Shown: piece by piece, positions 48,012 to 60,500 of the stretch
Position numbering within the stretch: the stretch's first letter is position 1
How the letters are laid out: each line of letters begins with the position of its first letter
Assembly (NCBI GenBank): GCA_026413225.1
Contig: CM048554.1
Location: forward strand, 91,243,963-91,307,962
Source of the DNA: Otis tarda
Taxonomy: Eukaryota > Chordata > Aves > Otidiformes > Otididae
Direction: 5' to 3'
Length of the DNA: 64,000 bases
Translations under genes and position numbers: made by a program
Notes under the pieces: generated by a model
Database searches by the model: none
Told to the model about the DNA's origin: nothing
Seen by the model: only the letters and a program-made list of their open reading frames with translations

Positions 48012-51000
48012 GAGTATGGAACTGGAAAGGTTTTTGAAGTCCATTCCTCTTTAAACTGAAAAAAAAAAAAAAGCTTTTAGTCTGAAGTTCATCTATTTGC
48101 AAGATTTTTTTTTACAAGATATAGAAGAACCACATATTTAATTCTATGCCTCTAAGACATTGTCCCCAGTTTGCTGAAGCAAAACAAACAAGCAACACTC
48201 CTTCAGAAGCCCATTACTTGCAGTCCATGCACACATTTTTTTCCTCTCTGCATGGTGCTGGAGCTAAGCAGTGAGCGTCCACTCACAGGACACCACTGCA
48301 GCCACAGGAGAAACTCCCATTTCCAAAAAGGGGAGGAAAATTCTCCTGAAAAAAACACAATGCATTTTAGAAGAGACTGTATGGGAAGGCTTCTCATGTG
48401 GGGTCTGAGCTGACCCCGTTACCTCTTCAGCCCTGCTCCCACCTTCAGCCTCAGCTCCCTGCCTCCTGTGGAGGACCTAGCCCATGCAGCACCCTGGCAC
48501 CCTCTCTTGTCCACCATCTCAGAAAGCTCATATCATTACTAAAATAAAGGCACAATTACCCCAAAATTTGGGGGAACCCTTGCAGTTGCCACTTGCAAAT
48601 TCTTTATCTTTTTTTTTTTCTTTTACCTGATATTATTTCTTTTCATAGAACTTTAAATGAAAATGGCAACTGTTTGGTATTTCCACAAAAAGACACTAGT
48701 GGTTGGCAAAAGTGATGGAAGCTATAGCTTTTTCATGCATTGTTCACCAGTGGACAGGTGACCCATCACAGAGTGGCTGGCCTCTCACCAGGGCTAGAGC
48801 AAAGACACTCTCATTTCCCTCTCAACTCCACCCAGCTACTTTTTACATTGCTTTTCTCAGTCCAAAGCCCTATTAACCATTATTACCGGTATTCTATGCC
48901 ATCCCCAGAGACAGGGACAGATCACCAGGAGAGCTTATTAGACCTGCTAAAAATAGCACATGGCTTCCAAAAGCCTGAAGTGCTACGACATCTGTTACGT
49001 TAAATGTTTAGCTATAACCAAAACAAAGTGCAAATTTCAGTGAATAATTTATTCTTGTGCTAAAAATGGAAATCAGAAATATTTTATTCCAATGCCACAA
49101 ACCTCATTTTCAAGTTTAAGACTAACTACTATATATATTTCCATTAAAAGAGTAGGTTAAAACTTTTAATGGTCTCTGTGTCTGGTTTGGGGAAAGACAC
49201 ACTGAACCAAGAAAAAAGCAGTCACACAGAGAGAACGATGGTAAGGCTGGGAGTTGCCACAGGGAAATCTCACCTCTGTATCCTCCACACTTGCTCAGAT
49301 GTAGCATCTTTAGAAGCTTCCTATCCTGAAATCCACCATATGCAACAGTAAATTCACTGAATGGATGGATGCCATCAGCTATTTTTAAGGGATCATGCTG
49401 TAGATGCCATGAAGAGGTTTTATAAAAGAAAACAGAAGTATACCTGTAAGTTTGTTGCATTCAGAGAACAGAACTAGAAGTCTATTGAAGGGTAGCACAT
49501 AGTTATATTACACCTATGTACAATGCCAGGCTTTCTAATCTAAACACTTAAACACTACCAGTTTTGGCACCATAGTGGTGCCATGGGAAAGTCCAGACGC
49601 AACGAGGAAGGCAGGGGAAAGTCACCACATAAATCCACTTAAAATAATCACATTGAGACATGAAAAGATACTTGAAATGTATCTCTGAAGAAGAGAAATC
49701 AAACAGCTTGAGATGAAGCAATGCTCTGTGCACTTCTGGAGTTCATTGCAGCAGCATGAGATCAGTGCCAGCAGAAGTGGAATCAGTGAGGCTGCTGCAG
49801 TGTGATACACCAACCAGGCTGGTACATGTCACCCCTCAGCACAGGTTATTTGCCCAAGGAGTGCACCAAACTGGTGCTTACCTATCACTGGGTACCCCCC
49901 AGCAAGCTAACATAGGTGGCCTTTTATCACTCTGAAAGTTGTGCTGTCATGTCCTCAGTTTCGCAGTAAGTGAAAAGAAAGTGTTGCCTCTGTGCTCCAT
50001 GCTTTGGCTCTGCACAGGCAGCTGCTACAGGTTTACAAGTCTGCATAAATTTCTGAATCTCCTAATTAAATACAAAAGAGTAAAAAAAATCCAGTCACCA
50101 TCAGATGTAGTACAAAGAGTTCAAATCAAGTATTAAATGGAAAAACTATAGGGTATGTAACTGTGTGGGCAGAACAGAATGAGATGTAGAGTCTTTGACC
50201 TCTGCATTTCTGGTTAAAATCTACACACAGTTTTATAGTCAGTTAGTTATAAAAAGTATCCTGCCATTTGACTCATCTCTGTATGCCAAATTTCTAAAGG
50301 AAATTTATTCATGGTTATATTTGAAGTGCTGTGTATATGCCTTGACACTTCAAATCAAAACACCAGAGGCATCTAATGATTTTTTTTTTCTAATGACTTT
50401 AAAAAAATCCTAAGTCCTACCCGCCTCCTCTGTATCACTTTTCCACTAGGAAATCTCTCAGGAGTAATTTTAAGCCACAGTCTTCAAAATCTGATGGATT
50501 TTCTAACCTGAAAAGTCAAGATCTTGCTCTGACAAACCAATGCATTTTTTATGATTCCCTTAGCATTGTCCATCCAACCTTGATTTGCTGTTTTCAGGCT
50601 CTGAGTTGTCGTTTGGTTTGGTTGTGGTTTGGTTTGGTTTTTTCCCCTGAGGGCATACATTTTCCTAAAAAGCAAAAATACAGCAGTAACCAACCGTTAT
50701 AATACCCACACTACAGCAAAGAAGGTACATGTATTACTTCCCTAGACTTAAATAGCCTTAAATTGATTTGCTTTTTTGTCCATAACAGAACAGCTGTGTA
50801 GTTCAGTGCAAGCTGAAATTCATCTAAGGTTGTATGCAGAGCCAATTTTAGAGGGCAGTCGTCCAATGTGCGAGTCTGAGGCCTCCATACATTAATTTCT
50901 CTTTTCCTCCCAGACATAATGTTGTCTCTGAGCCCATCTCTATATTTAGGTGGCTGCACCCAGCGTGCTACAGGTGTGTCATCCTCGGTACCCATCACAG

Positions 51001-51653
51001 TTAGTTCAAAGTCAGTTCATGTACACATACAGGTTTTGGCTACAATATCAGGTAAACCAGTGGAACACTTCGTGATGAAGGCTGCGTTTCAAAGAGAAGC
51101 CTCCCTTTTACACCAGTGAATTATTACTATGCTCTGTACATCCAAAATTAGGGAAATCAAGATGGAGGGAGAAAAAAGGCTTGCATGTTGCAGTGTCTGG
51201 ATAGTCCCCACGAACTGCAACAAACTGCCTAAATTATAATATTTACTAAAAGAATTTTCTGCTGTAACTTTCATCCCACACATCTAAATCCTTTTTCCAA
51301 CAGTTCTTCTGTTCCTACTAACATCATAGAGACCACACTGAGAGACACACTGATCGTACGTAAAAAGAACACTGAAGAAAGTGGAAAACAAAATGCAAGT
51401 GACAAAAAGGTACAGAAATTAAAATACTTTCATACTTAAATCTACTTGAAGATTTGGAAGACAGAAATATAATACAACTTCAGAATGTCCAAGTTTTATG
51501 TTTGTTACATGGGCTCTTAAGTATAGACTCGTACTTCACAAAAAAAAAAAAAAAAGCAGAAAAAAAGGAGTAGGTAGCCCCAAAGCATCCAGTAAACATC
51601 ACTCTGTGTCCCAGAACAGCCTATAGCAACTAAAAAGCCAATAGTAAGGCACA

Positions 51654-51824
51654 ATAGAATCATAGAACTGTTTGGGTTGGAAGGGACCTTTAAAGGCAAT
51701 CTAGTCCAACCCCCACTGCAAGGAGCAGGGACATCTCCAACCAGATCAGGTTGCTCAGAGCCCTGTCCAACCCAGCCTTGAATGTTTCCAGGGATGGGGC
51801 ATCCACCACCTCTCCAGGCACAAC
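51654..51824 (-). mobile_element. CR1 LINE 3' fragment
   Basis: AATAGAATCATAGAACTG and 'TTTGGGTTGGAAGGGACCTT' begin the minus-strand CR1 terminus. It continues through 'CCAGATCAGGTTGCTCAGAG' and 'GGGATGGGGCATCCACCACC' and is lost after CTCTCCAGGCAC. It is close to consensus, about 170 bp, 5' truncated. Confidence 0.94.
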
Positions 51825-54125
51825 AGCAACAGCCATGAGGACAGCATGATGGAAAAGCATCATCAACATCTTTTTTTTGCCTGCAATACTGGGAATTTTT
51901 CAGAAATTTTCAGATAGACCATACTCTCTTCTGCTATAGAAAATGACAACGAAACAAATATCTTCCCTCTGGAAGTATCTCTGCTAATCTTATCAAGATA
52001 AAATTTCTTCTAGAGTTAAATCTAGCCAACAGTTAAACTCTGGACCATACATGAAGGACAGATCAGGTAAGCTTCCAAATGCCCAAAATGCCCAAGGTAT
52101 CCAACAACAAGTCTATCCCCAGCTGAAGCCATCCTTCAGTATCTCTACTGCTCCAGAAAGGAAACCAAAGGCATGAGTTTAACCCATCGGTGGAATGAAG
52201 CAAAACCACTCATGTAAGTGGATGTGACTTTATCTACATGGTCTGCATAGCAGACACCAAACTCAACCAAGAAGTGTGCTTCTGCTCTCTCAGGAGTTAC
52301 AGTACTGACGTCCAGTACCAGACAGTGTTGCACAGACTTTTTTAAGTGACAGAGAAAGACAGAGACCTTCTGGTACGGCTGGCCTCCAAAACCGTTTGCT
52401 CTGGAGTTTGCTGATAACCACCAAAGCTGTGCTGTGCTCGTATAGTTCTTCCACGCTTACGGAATAAACTCATTAAAACTAGAACTGTTTCCACTCATTC
52501 CTGCAACACTCAAAACCTGTTCACACAGCCTAAAGCACAAAGTTCCTACTTGTCTCACTTCAGACCCCTCACTGCTCTTCTCAAACAAAAAAAAAAGGGA
52601 AACACTGCTCTAAAATGAACAGCTGACACCTGTATCAGACGAGGACAACACAGCAGGATCAGATAAATGCTTAAGAAGCAGAAATATTTTTCTTTTTTCA
52701 TGTAAATATGCCTAGTGCTAGATAAAAAATTAAAAGGCGTTGTTTGCAGGGGGTTCTGAATTTTTACATACAGCTTTTGAACTCATGTATCAGTTGAGCA
52801 TATTTATCCTTTTAGCGCTGAATGCTGTCACAAAAAAAAACCAGGAGTAAGTAGTTCCTGCAAGTTCCCTTCTCAGCAGCTTTTCTTCCAGCCCACTGGA
52901 AGCAAAAGCAATGCAGGGGCTGGAGGTGCAGATGCAGTCCTCACACGTTCTTTGTCAGCATGGAGAGAAAAATATCCCCTTCTTAAAACTTCTAGTGCTA
53001 TCTATTGCTTCTGTAACTTATAACAGCAGGATGAAGATTTTTCAGACGTAACGGCACTTTAGAGAGTGGCAAAGGCTAAGTTTTATTATTATTGGCTTAA
53101 TTTCTACTTTTTTTTCTTCACACAAACACATACTACTGAGCCCATGGGAAACATTAACAACAACAGTCTCATTTCTTGTTGCTAATACTGGCTTTAATTA
53201 AATATTACTTTTTCCCTACTTAGCTGGGTGGCATGGGACACAGGAATTATTTGAAAGGACTTGGGGGTGGACTCAAAGGCTGGTGCAGTGGAATGAATAA
53301 TTTCCCTGCAAAAGGAAGGACTAATTTGCTGCCAAGTCATTTTTAACTAGTCTCTGTGACTTTCTGCAATGTGGCAGCCAAGATTTCCATCAGGTAAAGC
53401 AAGCATAACTGCACAACTGCTTGTACGCTTACAAAAGACTCCTCCACAATGCATACACACTTCACAAAAATGTTTATGCTGCGCTCACAGTGGTTCTTCA
53501 CATGGGAAAAAAAAAAAAAAGGAGTTTCAGATGTTTGTTGTTTTGTTGTTTTCGATGTTGCTGGAAACCAAAATGCTGAGACTTTTAATCTTTATTAAAC
53601 TATTATTGTTCCTGAAACACTCATCTGAAACTGGTCAACCCAAGATAAGAAATAAAGATAGTTCACTGCTGCAAGAACAGACTTGCATTAAAACTTGCTT
53701 CATTTCTCAAATTTTAGGTAATAAAAGAATATAACTTCAACTAAGAAAAACAGAATTGAAAATGTTGGGTTTTTTCTCTTTCTCTTTTAAAATCTAATTA
53801 ATGGTCAAATCCCTAACTGTACGCTTCTATGGGTTTGCCCATAAAGAATCAAAGCTAATGCTTACGCATGTGGGTATATTTTTTATTTAGCAAAACCTAA
53901 TGGGAAAGAAGCAATACATAACAGGGAAAAAACAATTCCCTTCCAGAGACAATGTGGAAGAAAGATGATAGTGTTCTGCTTCCATTAAAAAAAAAAAAAA
54001 ATTAAAAAATACCCAAACATAAAATGTAAAAATAAAATTCCTTTCAGAATAAAGAGCAGGGACTCTAGGTGTCTGAATTTCTGATTATTCATAGCAGCAC
54101 TTTAATCCAATGAAATCAGGTTATA
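51825..54125. other. No recognisable feature
   Basis: AT-rich DNA with A14 runs near 53507-53520 and 53987-54000. A 121-codon frame (53369-53734) spans the first of these and has no recognisable domain, so I do not call it a gene. Confidence 0.5.
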
Positions 54126-54212
54126 AACCTGATCTGGTTGGAGATGTCCCTTCTCCTTGCAGGGGGGTTAGACCAGATGGCCTTTAAAGGTTCCTTCTAT
54201 GATTCTATGATT
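54126..54212 (+). mobile_element. Short CR1 LINE 3' end, plus strand
   Basis: AACCTGATCTGGTTGGAGAT, 'GGGGGGTTAGACCAGATGGC', then TTCTATGATTCTATGATT. About 87 bp remain. The usual CCAACCCAAACCA block before the terminal repeats is missing, an internal deletion of about 15 bp. Confidence 0.9.
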
Positions 54213-54874
54213 ATTTTTACAAAGTACATTGAGGGAAAGGCCTAAACGTTCCAGGTTCATTGGTTTTTGTTTTTGTTTTTGGTTTTGGTTTTTTTTTGGT
54301 TTATACTCCCAGTCTTCCCACTAATCCTAACTAAACAGGAAAGAATTTAAAGAAGATATTTTTATTTCAAGTTTGGTCTGTTGGAAGCCGGGAGACTGAT
54401 TTAAGCTCAGTAAACAACAGAAAAAACAAGCCACAGGCAGTTTGGCCAAGTTTTTGTGATGCATAGAGGTGCATGAAGAACATATAATTATTGGAAAAAC
54501 ACATCTAATCAAATCATGCTCTAACTCCTGGCAACACACTATTCAATCTATTGCTTTTGTGCTAACTTTAATGGGTTCCTTCTATTATCACCATGCCCTC
54601 CCAGTTCTGTGTTACTGCTTTCTTCACTGAAATATATTACTTATTTGAAATGGGTTTTCTCTTCTCACAGGTTATTTTGTTGTACAAATACTGTTTGTAT
54701 TTGTACACAAATACAGCTACTGTATTTGTATCACAGCAGTAGCTGTGATAAAGCATGTTCTTGGTGTTTGAGAACCTGTGGATCACTGGACGTGCATCGC
54801 AGAGCTGAGCAGTCAGGACTTGGCTGTGCATTAGTGGGCTGCTGGTGAATTCCTAGGGCAGTTGAGTTGCAGAG
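54213..54874. other. No genes; simple repeat and a hairpin
   Basis: A T/TTTTG-rich stretch occupies about 54262-54302. A hairpin with a 10-bp stem (ACAGCTACTG, 54713-54722; CAGTAGCTGT, 54737-54746; 14-nt loop) follows a partly palindromic GTATTTGTACACAAATAC at about 54697. Nothing else is recognised. Confidence 0.5.
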
Positions 54875-55020
54875 TTACAGTGCTAGACAGCACCTTCAGA
54901 AGTCAACTAGATCAACCTCAATCTACATCCTAACAGCTGTTATACCAATTTGCTCTTGAAATCCTCCAGTACAGGGATTGTAGAAGTGCATACATAACCT
55001 TTCCCGGCGCATTGCTGTCC
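54875..55020 (-). mobile_element. Possible very old CR1 LINE 3' end
   Basis: 'GAAGTCAACTAGATCAACCT' followed about 35 bp later by 'TTGCTCTTGAAATCCTCCAG' resembles the minus-strand order of old CR1 tails. The terminal repeats are not preserved and the identity is low, so this is tentative. Confidence 0.4.
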
Positions 55021-56658
55021 TTTGACGCAAGTTTCTTTTTTTTTTTATTATAAATCTCCATGCCCATCTTTTTTACTACAGCTCAGACACATTCATTTTT
55101 GCCTTTTCTACCACAGAAAGGGAAACGTATTCCTTCTTTGCAGTAGCTTTTAACATATCTGAAAATTTATCTTCTTCCTTCAACTTCCTTTCTTTACATT
55201 AAGCTATTCCATTTATCCAGTATTTAGTTTTCCTAGTTTTCTAGACCGCAGAATATTCTTATCGCTGTAAATGAGTTTCTGTTCAGGTGAATTCTTGAGT
55301 TTCAGGTCAGAAGAGACTTATCCTTCCCGAAATACAATCTCTCTGACTGAACTCATGAACAAAGGAGGCCTTATTGATGCTACAAAGTAATTCCTCTGCC
55401 ATACTGTAGTCTTGCAAGCCATACTCTTCTCTAAAACCTGCTGGCCTCCAGTCTGGTCTCTGGTCTTCCAACACATGTTTTTCCTCTGCAATGGCAAATT
55501 TGCGTGTATGCAACTGAAGTATTGTTCCCTCAAGAAGAAGTTAGTTCTCTCAATTCTTTTTCCTTAAACCAGTTTTCCAGGGAGTTTTATTTACCAGTTG
55601 ATGATTGAATGTACTTTTCCAAAATCTAATTTTTTTTTGCTTTGCATGTTTAATTCTGCTGCAGAATAATTACTTTTATTCTGCTGCTTTTGTTGCTGAG
55701 GATCATGATCTCAATAATTTCACCATAGCTTTCACCCAACTTGTCTTTTACCTCAGCATCCTCAATGAACGTCTTTCTTTTAGTTTGAATCATGTCACTC
55801 AGAGTTTCCTCTAACTTCTATAACAGAAACCATTCCAAACATATGCAGAATTTGCAGGACTATATGCTACCAAATACATTAAATTGCTCAGTAAATATGT
55901 TTATTGTTTAGTAATAAAATAGTAGAGCTTCAGTATCAGCAGTTAAATTTTGAATCAACAACCAAGAGTTTTACCTGCAAAAAGTGAAGAGAAAAAGTGA
56001 AAGAAATGCTTGAAAAGTGTCCAATATAGTCCGTTGCATCACAGTTTCATCTGCACTTTAAAATTCAACAAAGAGAAAACTTGACTGTCTGCAATCCATG
56101 AATTACAATATAAAGAACTTCTTTTCTTTATCTAAATGTTACTTGTAAATGAAAAGCTTTTCTGCTTCACTCTATCATTTAGTTGTGAAAACCAAAAATC
56201 TTTGTGAAAAAAAAATAGCAAAGTACAAAATACTAGTCAATATCACTTTTAAAAAAATCAGTTCATTCATCAAAGCCTTTTTCTTCCCTCTCGTGAAAGT
56301 ATATAGCCTTCAGCTGATGTATCCTCATTTGCTCTCCCACTTTGTACCCAGATTCTTATGTAGTTTTTGCAAACTAAATACTGCCAAAAGGGATTAACAC
56401 TATGGGACTATTGGCATCTACCACCAACTGAATTTATTTACAAATCAACTGAATTTGTTTACAAATCATCTTCTCCTAACAAAAAACCTACAGGAAGGAG
56501 AGGACATATCATCAGTCATTCCTCTGTACTGCAGAAGGACATTATATGGCAAAGTGTTTTTTTAAGGATTTTCTTCATCTATTTATACACTTTTCCTTTA
56601 AAAGATATGAGGGTCAAAACTTTCCAAATGTAAAAATGAGCATAGCAATTTTATTCTT
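55021..56658. other. No recognisable feature
   Basis: AT-rich DNA without identified elements or exons, apart from a 21-bp tandem duplication at 56425-56466. Confidence 0.5.
56425..56466 (+). repeat. 21-bp tandem duplication
   Basis: CAACTGAATTTATTTACAAAT is immediately followed by a copy differing by one base (A to G at position 12). This is a recent duplication. Confidence 0.9.
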
Positions 56659-56864
56659 AGAATCATAGAATGTTTAGAGTTGGAAGGGACCTTCAAAGGT
56701 CATCTAGTCCAAACCCCTTGCAAGAAGCAGGGACATCTCCAACCAGATCAGGTTGCTCAGAGCCTCATCCAGCCTGGCCTTGAATGTTTCCAGGGATGGG
56801 GCATCTGCCACCTCTCTGGGCAACCTGTTCCCATGTTCTACCACCCTCATTGTAAAAAATTTTA
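56659..56864 (-). mobile_element. CR1 LINE 3' fragment
   Basis: AGAATCATAGAATGTTTAGA, 'GTTGGAAGGGACCTTCAAAG' and later 'GGCAACCTGTTCCCATGTTC' follow the minus-strand CR1 3' region until ACCCTCATTGTAAAAAATT. It is 5' truncated and 79 bp from the LTR that follows. Confidence 0.94.
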
Positions 56865-56943
56865 CCCAAATGCTTACCCAAACAGAACCAACAAGTCTAT
56901 ATGCTTTGCCATTACAGTACAGACTATTGCACATTTAGATGTC

Positions 56944-57540
56944 TGTCATGGTTTAACCCCAACCTGCAACAAAACACCCTGCAGCAGCTCACTGACTCTC
57001 CCTCAGTGGGATCAAGGAGAGATTTGGAAGGGTAAAAGTGAGAAAACTCATGTGTTGAGATAAACACAGTTCAATAGGTAAAGCAAAATTCATGCGCGCA
57101 AGCAAAGTAAAGCAAGGAATTCATTCACTACTTCCTATTGGCAAGCAGGTGTTCAGCCATCTTCAGGAAAGCAGGGCTCCATCACATATACCAATTACTT
57201 GGGAAGACAAACATCATCTCTCTGAATGTCACCCTGCTTCCTTCTTCTTCCCTCTGCTTCATATGCTGATCATGACGTCATACGGTGTGGAATATTTTTT
57301 TGGTCATTTGGGGTCAAGCTGTCCCAGCTGTGTCCCCTCTCAACTTCTCGTGCATCTCCAGCCTACTCGAGATGGGATGGTTTGGGAGGCAGAAAAGGCC
57401 TTGACTCTGTGTAAGCACTGCTCAGCAGTAACTAAAACATCCCTGTGTTATCAACACTGTTTTCAGCACAAATCCAAAACATAGCCGTATGCTAGCTACT
57501 ATAAAGAAAATTAACTCTATCACAGCCAAAAATCAGCACA
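56944..57540 (-). mobile_element. Solo LTR of an avian endogenous retrovirus, copy 2 (597 bp)
   Basis: On the plus strand it runs from TGTCATGGTTTAACCCC to CCAAAAATCAGCACA. It is collinear over its whole length with 35452-36051 (shared blocks GGTTGAGATAAACACAGTTC-like, 'CAGCTGTCCCAGCTGTGTCC'-like, 'TTATCAACACTGTTTTCAG'). The flanks ATGTC (56939-56943) and AAGTC (57541-57545) match at four of five bases and may be a decayed 5-bp target duplication. The minus orientation is inferred from copy 1. No retroviral interior adjoins it. Frames of 130 and 62 codons in it are not genes. Confidence 0.88.
57257..57280 (-). promoter_or_regulatory. LTR copy 2 core promoter motifs (TATA changed, CRE intact)
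   Basis: At the place of the TATA box in copy 1, plus-strand CTTCATATG (57257-57265) reads CATATGAAG on the minus strand, so TATAAA has become TATGAA. Eight bases on, 57273-57280 is the perfect CRE palindrome TGACGTCA. Spacing equals that in copy 1. Confidence 0.6.
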
Positions 57541-60500
57541 AAGTCTTTTTGTTTGTTCAAGTATTCCCAAATATAAGCCATTGAAAGTGCGACTAGGGGT
57601 AAATCAAATGGCTTTTTCGTAATGGTGCTGTATAAATATTGATGTACAAGCATGCTGATGACACTTCCATGGTCCATCTGTCTCATTATCTCTAATATTT
57701 AACAATGTAGAACCTGGCCAAAGAGAAAATTTACACCTACATCTGAAATCCTTTATAGTCTAAGGCAAGAAAAAAAAATCTTTTGAATCATTGTGCTCAC
57801 CACAATTGCTATAACACCAATTAAAAAGAATGTAGAAAAAAAAATAGAAATTTTAAAAATTACAATAATTTAGTAAAATTAAAATTGATACATTTTTCAC
57901 ATTGCTAGATAAGATTTTTTTACTAGACAAATCTTCACCTGATGTCAAAATCTCACTGGAGGATGGGGTTTTTCTTCTTTTTTTTTGTTTGTTTTTTTTT
58001 CCAGGTATTTTGCAGTTTTATTCTGCAAAATTTTGCTAATTAATTTGCTATAAATATTATCTTTAGACAAACTTCAGGTGTTAACGAGTCATTACTGTTT
58101 GCTAAAACACGTTTCCAAAATTTCTATTCACATAAATTCCCACAGGCCAATTTTTGAATAATTAAATAAAGGAGGGGTAATGTAGGATTTTTTTTTTTTT
58201 TAATGCAAACTCTATTCAGAATCCATAGATAAAACTGGTTAATTCTTTAATGTAATGAGAATGAATATGACCTGAATATATTAGATTAGAGAGCCCAGCA
58301 GTTAAATTACCAGACTAAAATTGCATTTGCTCTCTTAAACAGTCTGGTGTTAATAAGTTCACAAAAATTTACAAACTAAAGCCAGTAGCAGCTGTCAAGT
58401 CTGCAATATTTCTTTGTTCGTTTTTTTAATTTGTTCTTCTTATCCTGAGGAAAAGCAAAGAACAACTCGTATTTTATTGTGTGCTTCTGAATACAAACAG
58501 TAACAGGAAAACTATCTACGGAATAATGCGAGCAGGGATACACAATGACAGGCACACGACTAGCTATTCTTGTTGAGTTTTTCCTTCTATTTTCTTAAAA
58601 ACAACAACAGTTGAAGAAAGCCTGATTCAGACAAAGAGAATAAATCAAAGCTTTCATATAAAATGCAGTAAGATTTTACCTAGGTGATTAATTACTTTTC
58701 CAAGGACATCTTAGGATTGTCTCTTAAATCTAGAGTAAGAAATTAAATGCAGCTTGATTGCGGCAGTTTAAGGACCTGTCACTACAGGCCAGCATCTGAG
58801 ATGTTATAAAGCCAAGGACATCTGTAGCAGTATTGTACAGGTGTAGCAGAGTATAACTCACATATTACACAGTGGTTTAATGTTGCTTAATAAAACTGCC
58901 ATGTTTTAATTGCTTTTTAATTGGAATTACATGTTGAAGGACATTCAACAGGACATATGTTTTTCATTCAACTCTTACAAGCGGGACTGTGTTCACTGGT
59001 TAGCGGCAGGGAGGATTTGCTGTTCTTTGCAAGTGAATGTGCATAAACTGTATATTTATAGCAATAGACAAAAAGGTAAATGCTGTCTTTGAATAGCTGA
59101 ATTTGGGTCAGTAGTCATAAAATACATCACTGAACACTTATGTTTGCCAGAACATCTTTTTAGGAATTAGTTAAAATGGATCTCTTTTTTTTTCCTTGAT
59201 AATAGGCATTGTTCTTCAATAACTAAGAATAGCTCACTCTCTAAGACTATTATTAGTCTGTTACTGGCTGGTACGTACGCAATCTCATCAGAGCTCATTG
59301 CGAAAGTCAGAGCTTACATTGCTACACTAAGTTCTCTTCACAATCCAAACATGTTAAGCAAATTAAAAAAAATATATTAAAAATTGTCAGTGCTTTTGTA
59401 GAAGCAAAGCAAGTGATACTGAATATTTATTTTCAAAAAGGACTAAGAGGGAACCTGGCCATACAGTAAGCAGAAATCCTTTGCTTGTCTAGCTACTGCT
59501 TGTACATCGCACAAGCACTTTTTTTCACCAACATTATGTACTTTCATACAAAAAATGAGGCATGCAACAGTGGATTTGGAGAACATATTTTTCTTCTAAG
59601 TAACAACAGCATTTGCTGTGGTATAATGATCATAAATTTTTTAGTTATTTATTTTTCTCTGTGAAATTACAAAAGGTTTCTGTTAAGACCTGAGTACAGT
59701 GCAGAACAGAAGGAGGAGATATACTGTGAAAGCACAGCTCTGTATCTTACAGGTGAGGTTTTGGAGGAAATGTTTCAGGAAAAAAAGAAATTATGTGATG
59801 AGATGCAATCCTACTTGAATCTCTGAATATCACCTGCGATGTCCATGGAAGGGCACACCTCACCTGAATGGATGTTAAGATGGCATGGTGCCTCAGTGCA
59901 GCTGCCTTGGATGAGCACTAAGGATGAGATTTTGCCCAGTGAATAGTATTGAAGAAGGTCTCTTGAGAACTCTTTCCTCTGTCCCTGTCAGATTTTTAAT
60001 ATCCAGGAATAGGCAGATCACTGAACACTGTGTAGTTTAAAGGGCTATTAGGTCCTGAAATTATGAAGTTTGTTGAATGAAGAAATAAACAAGACATCTT
60101 GTTATGAAATAGTAGTTATGGTGAGTTTCAACTGAGATCCTCTGAGATCCAGCTTCTAAATTTTGACTGATTTTATTCCACACCTGAAAAGATTATAAAA
60201 ATAATAAATATTTAGGTTGTAGGCATAGAAGTTTTAACATCTCTCAGCAGCAGTATAGAAGCCAGTTTACTAAAATATTTTGCCATACTAAGAGACCTGT
60301 GACTTCTCTGAAACATAAATTTTAATTGCACGTTATTTCTGAGATAAGGTGATGTTTGGCTACCTAAATAATAGGAGTGAGAGGGTCGCAAATAGGATGG
60401 TGAAAGTAGATGAGGATACAAGTAAATAAACCCAAGTTATTGGGTAGGTTCTAAACAATTTTTTAGAAACAGTTCCCTTACTGTGAGTATGTAACATTTT

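Larger units (their letters stand above)
43092..51653. other. About 8.5 kb without recognisable genes or elements
   Basis: AT-rich DNA with no CR1, LTR, RNA gene or exon recognised. Open frames are all about 112 codons or shorter and without recognisable domains. Listed separately are a hairpin at 45735-45764, a 31-bp-period repeat at 45800-45848 and a 20-bp-period repeat at 47973-48011. G/T-rich TTGG repeats lie near 50610-50645. Confidence 0.5.

Noticed and set aside
53369-53734. 121-codon frame
   Set aside because: It runs through an A14 run that encodes a lysine stretch; no recognisable domain.
57092-57484. 130-codon plus-strand frame
   Set aside because: It lies inside LTR copy 2, antisense to the inferred orientation, and has no recognisable domain.
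35452-57540. One large provirus bounded by the two parallel LTRs
   Set aside because: The interval is about twice the usual proviral length, holds many unrelated CR1 insertions, has no gag, pol or env frames, and each LTR has its own flanks.
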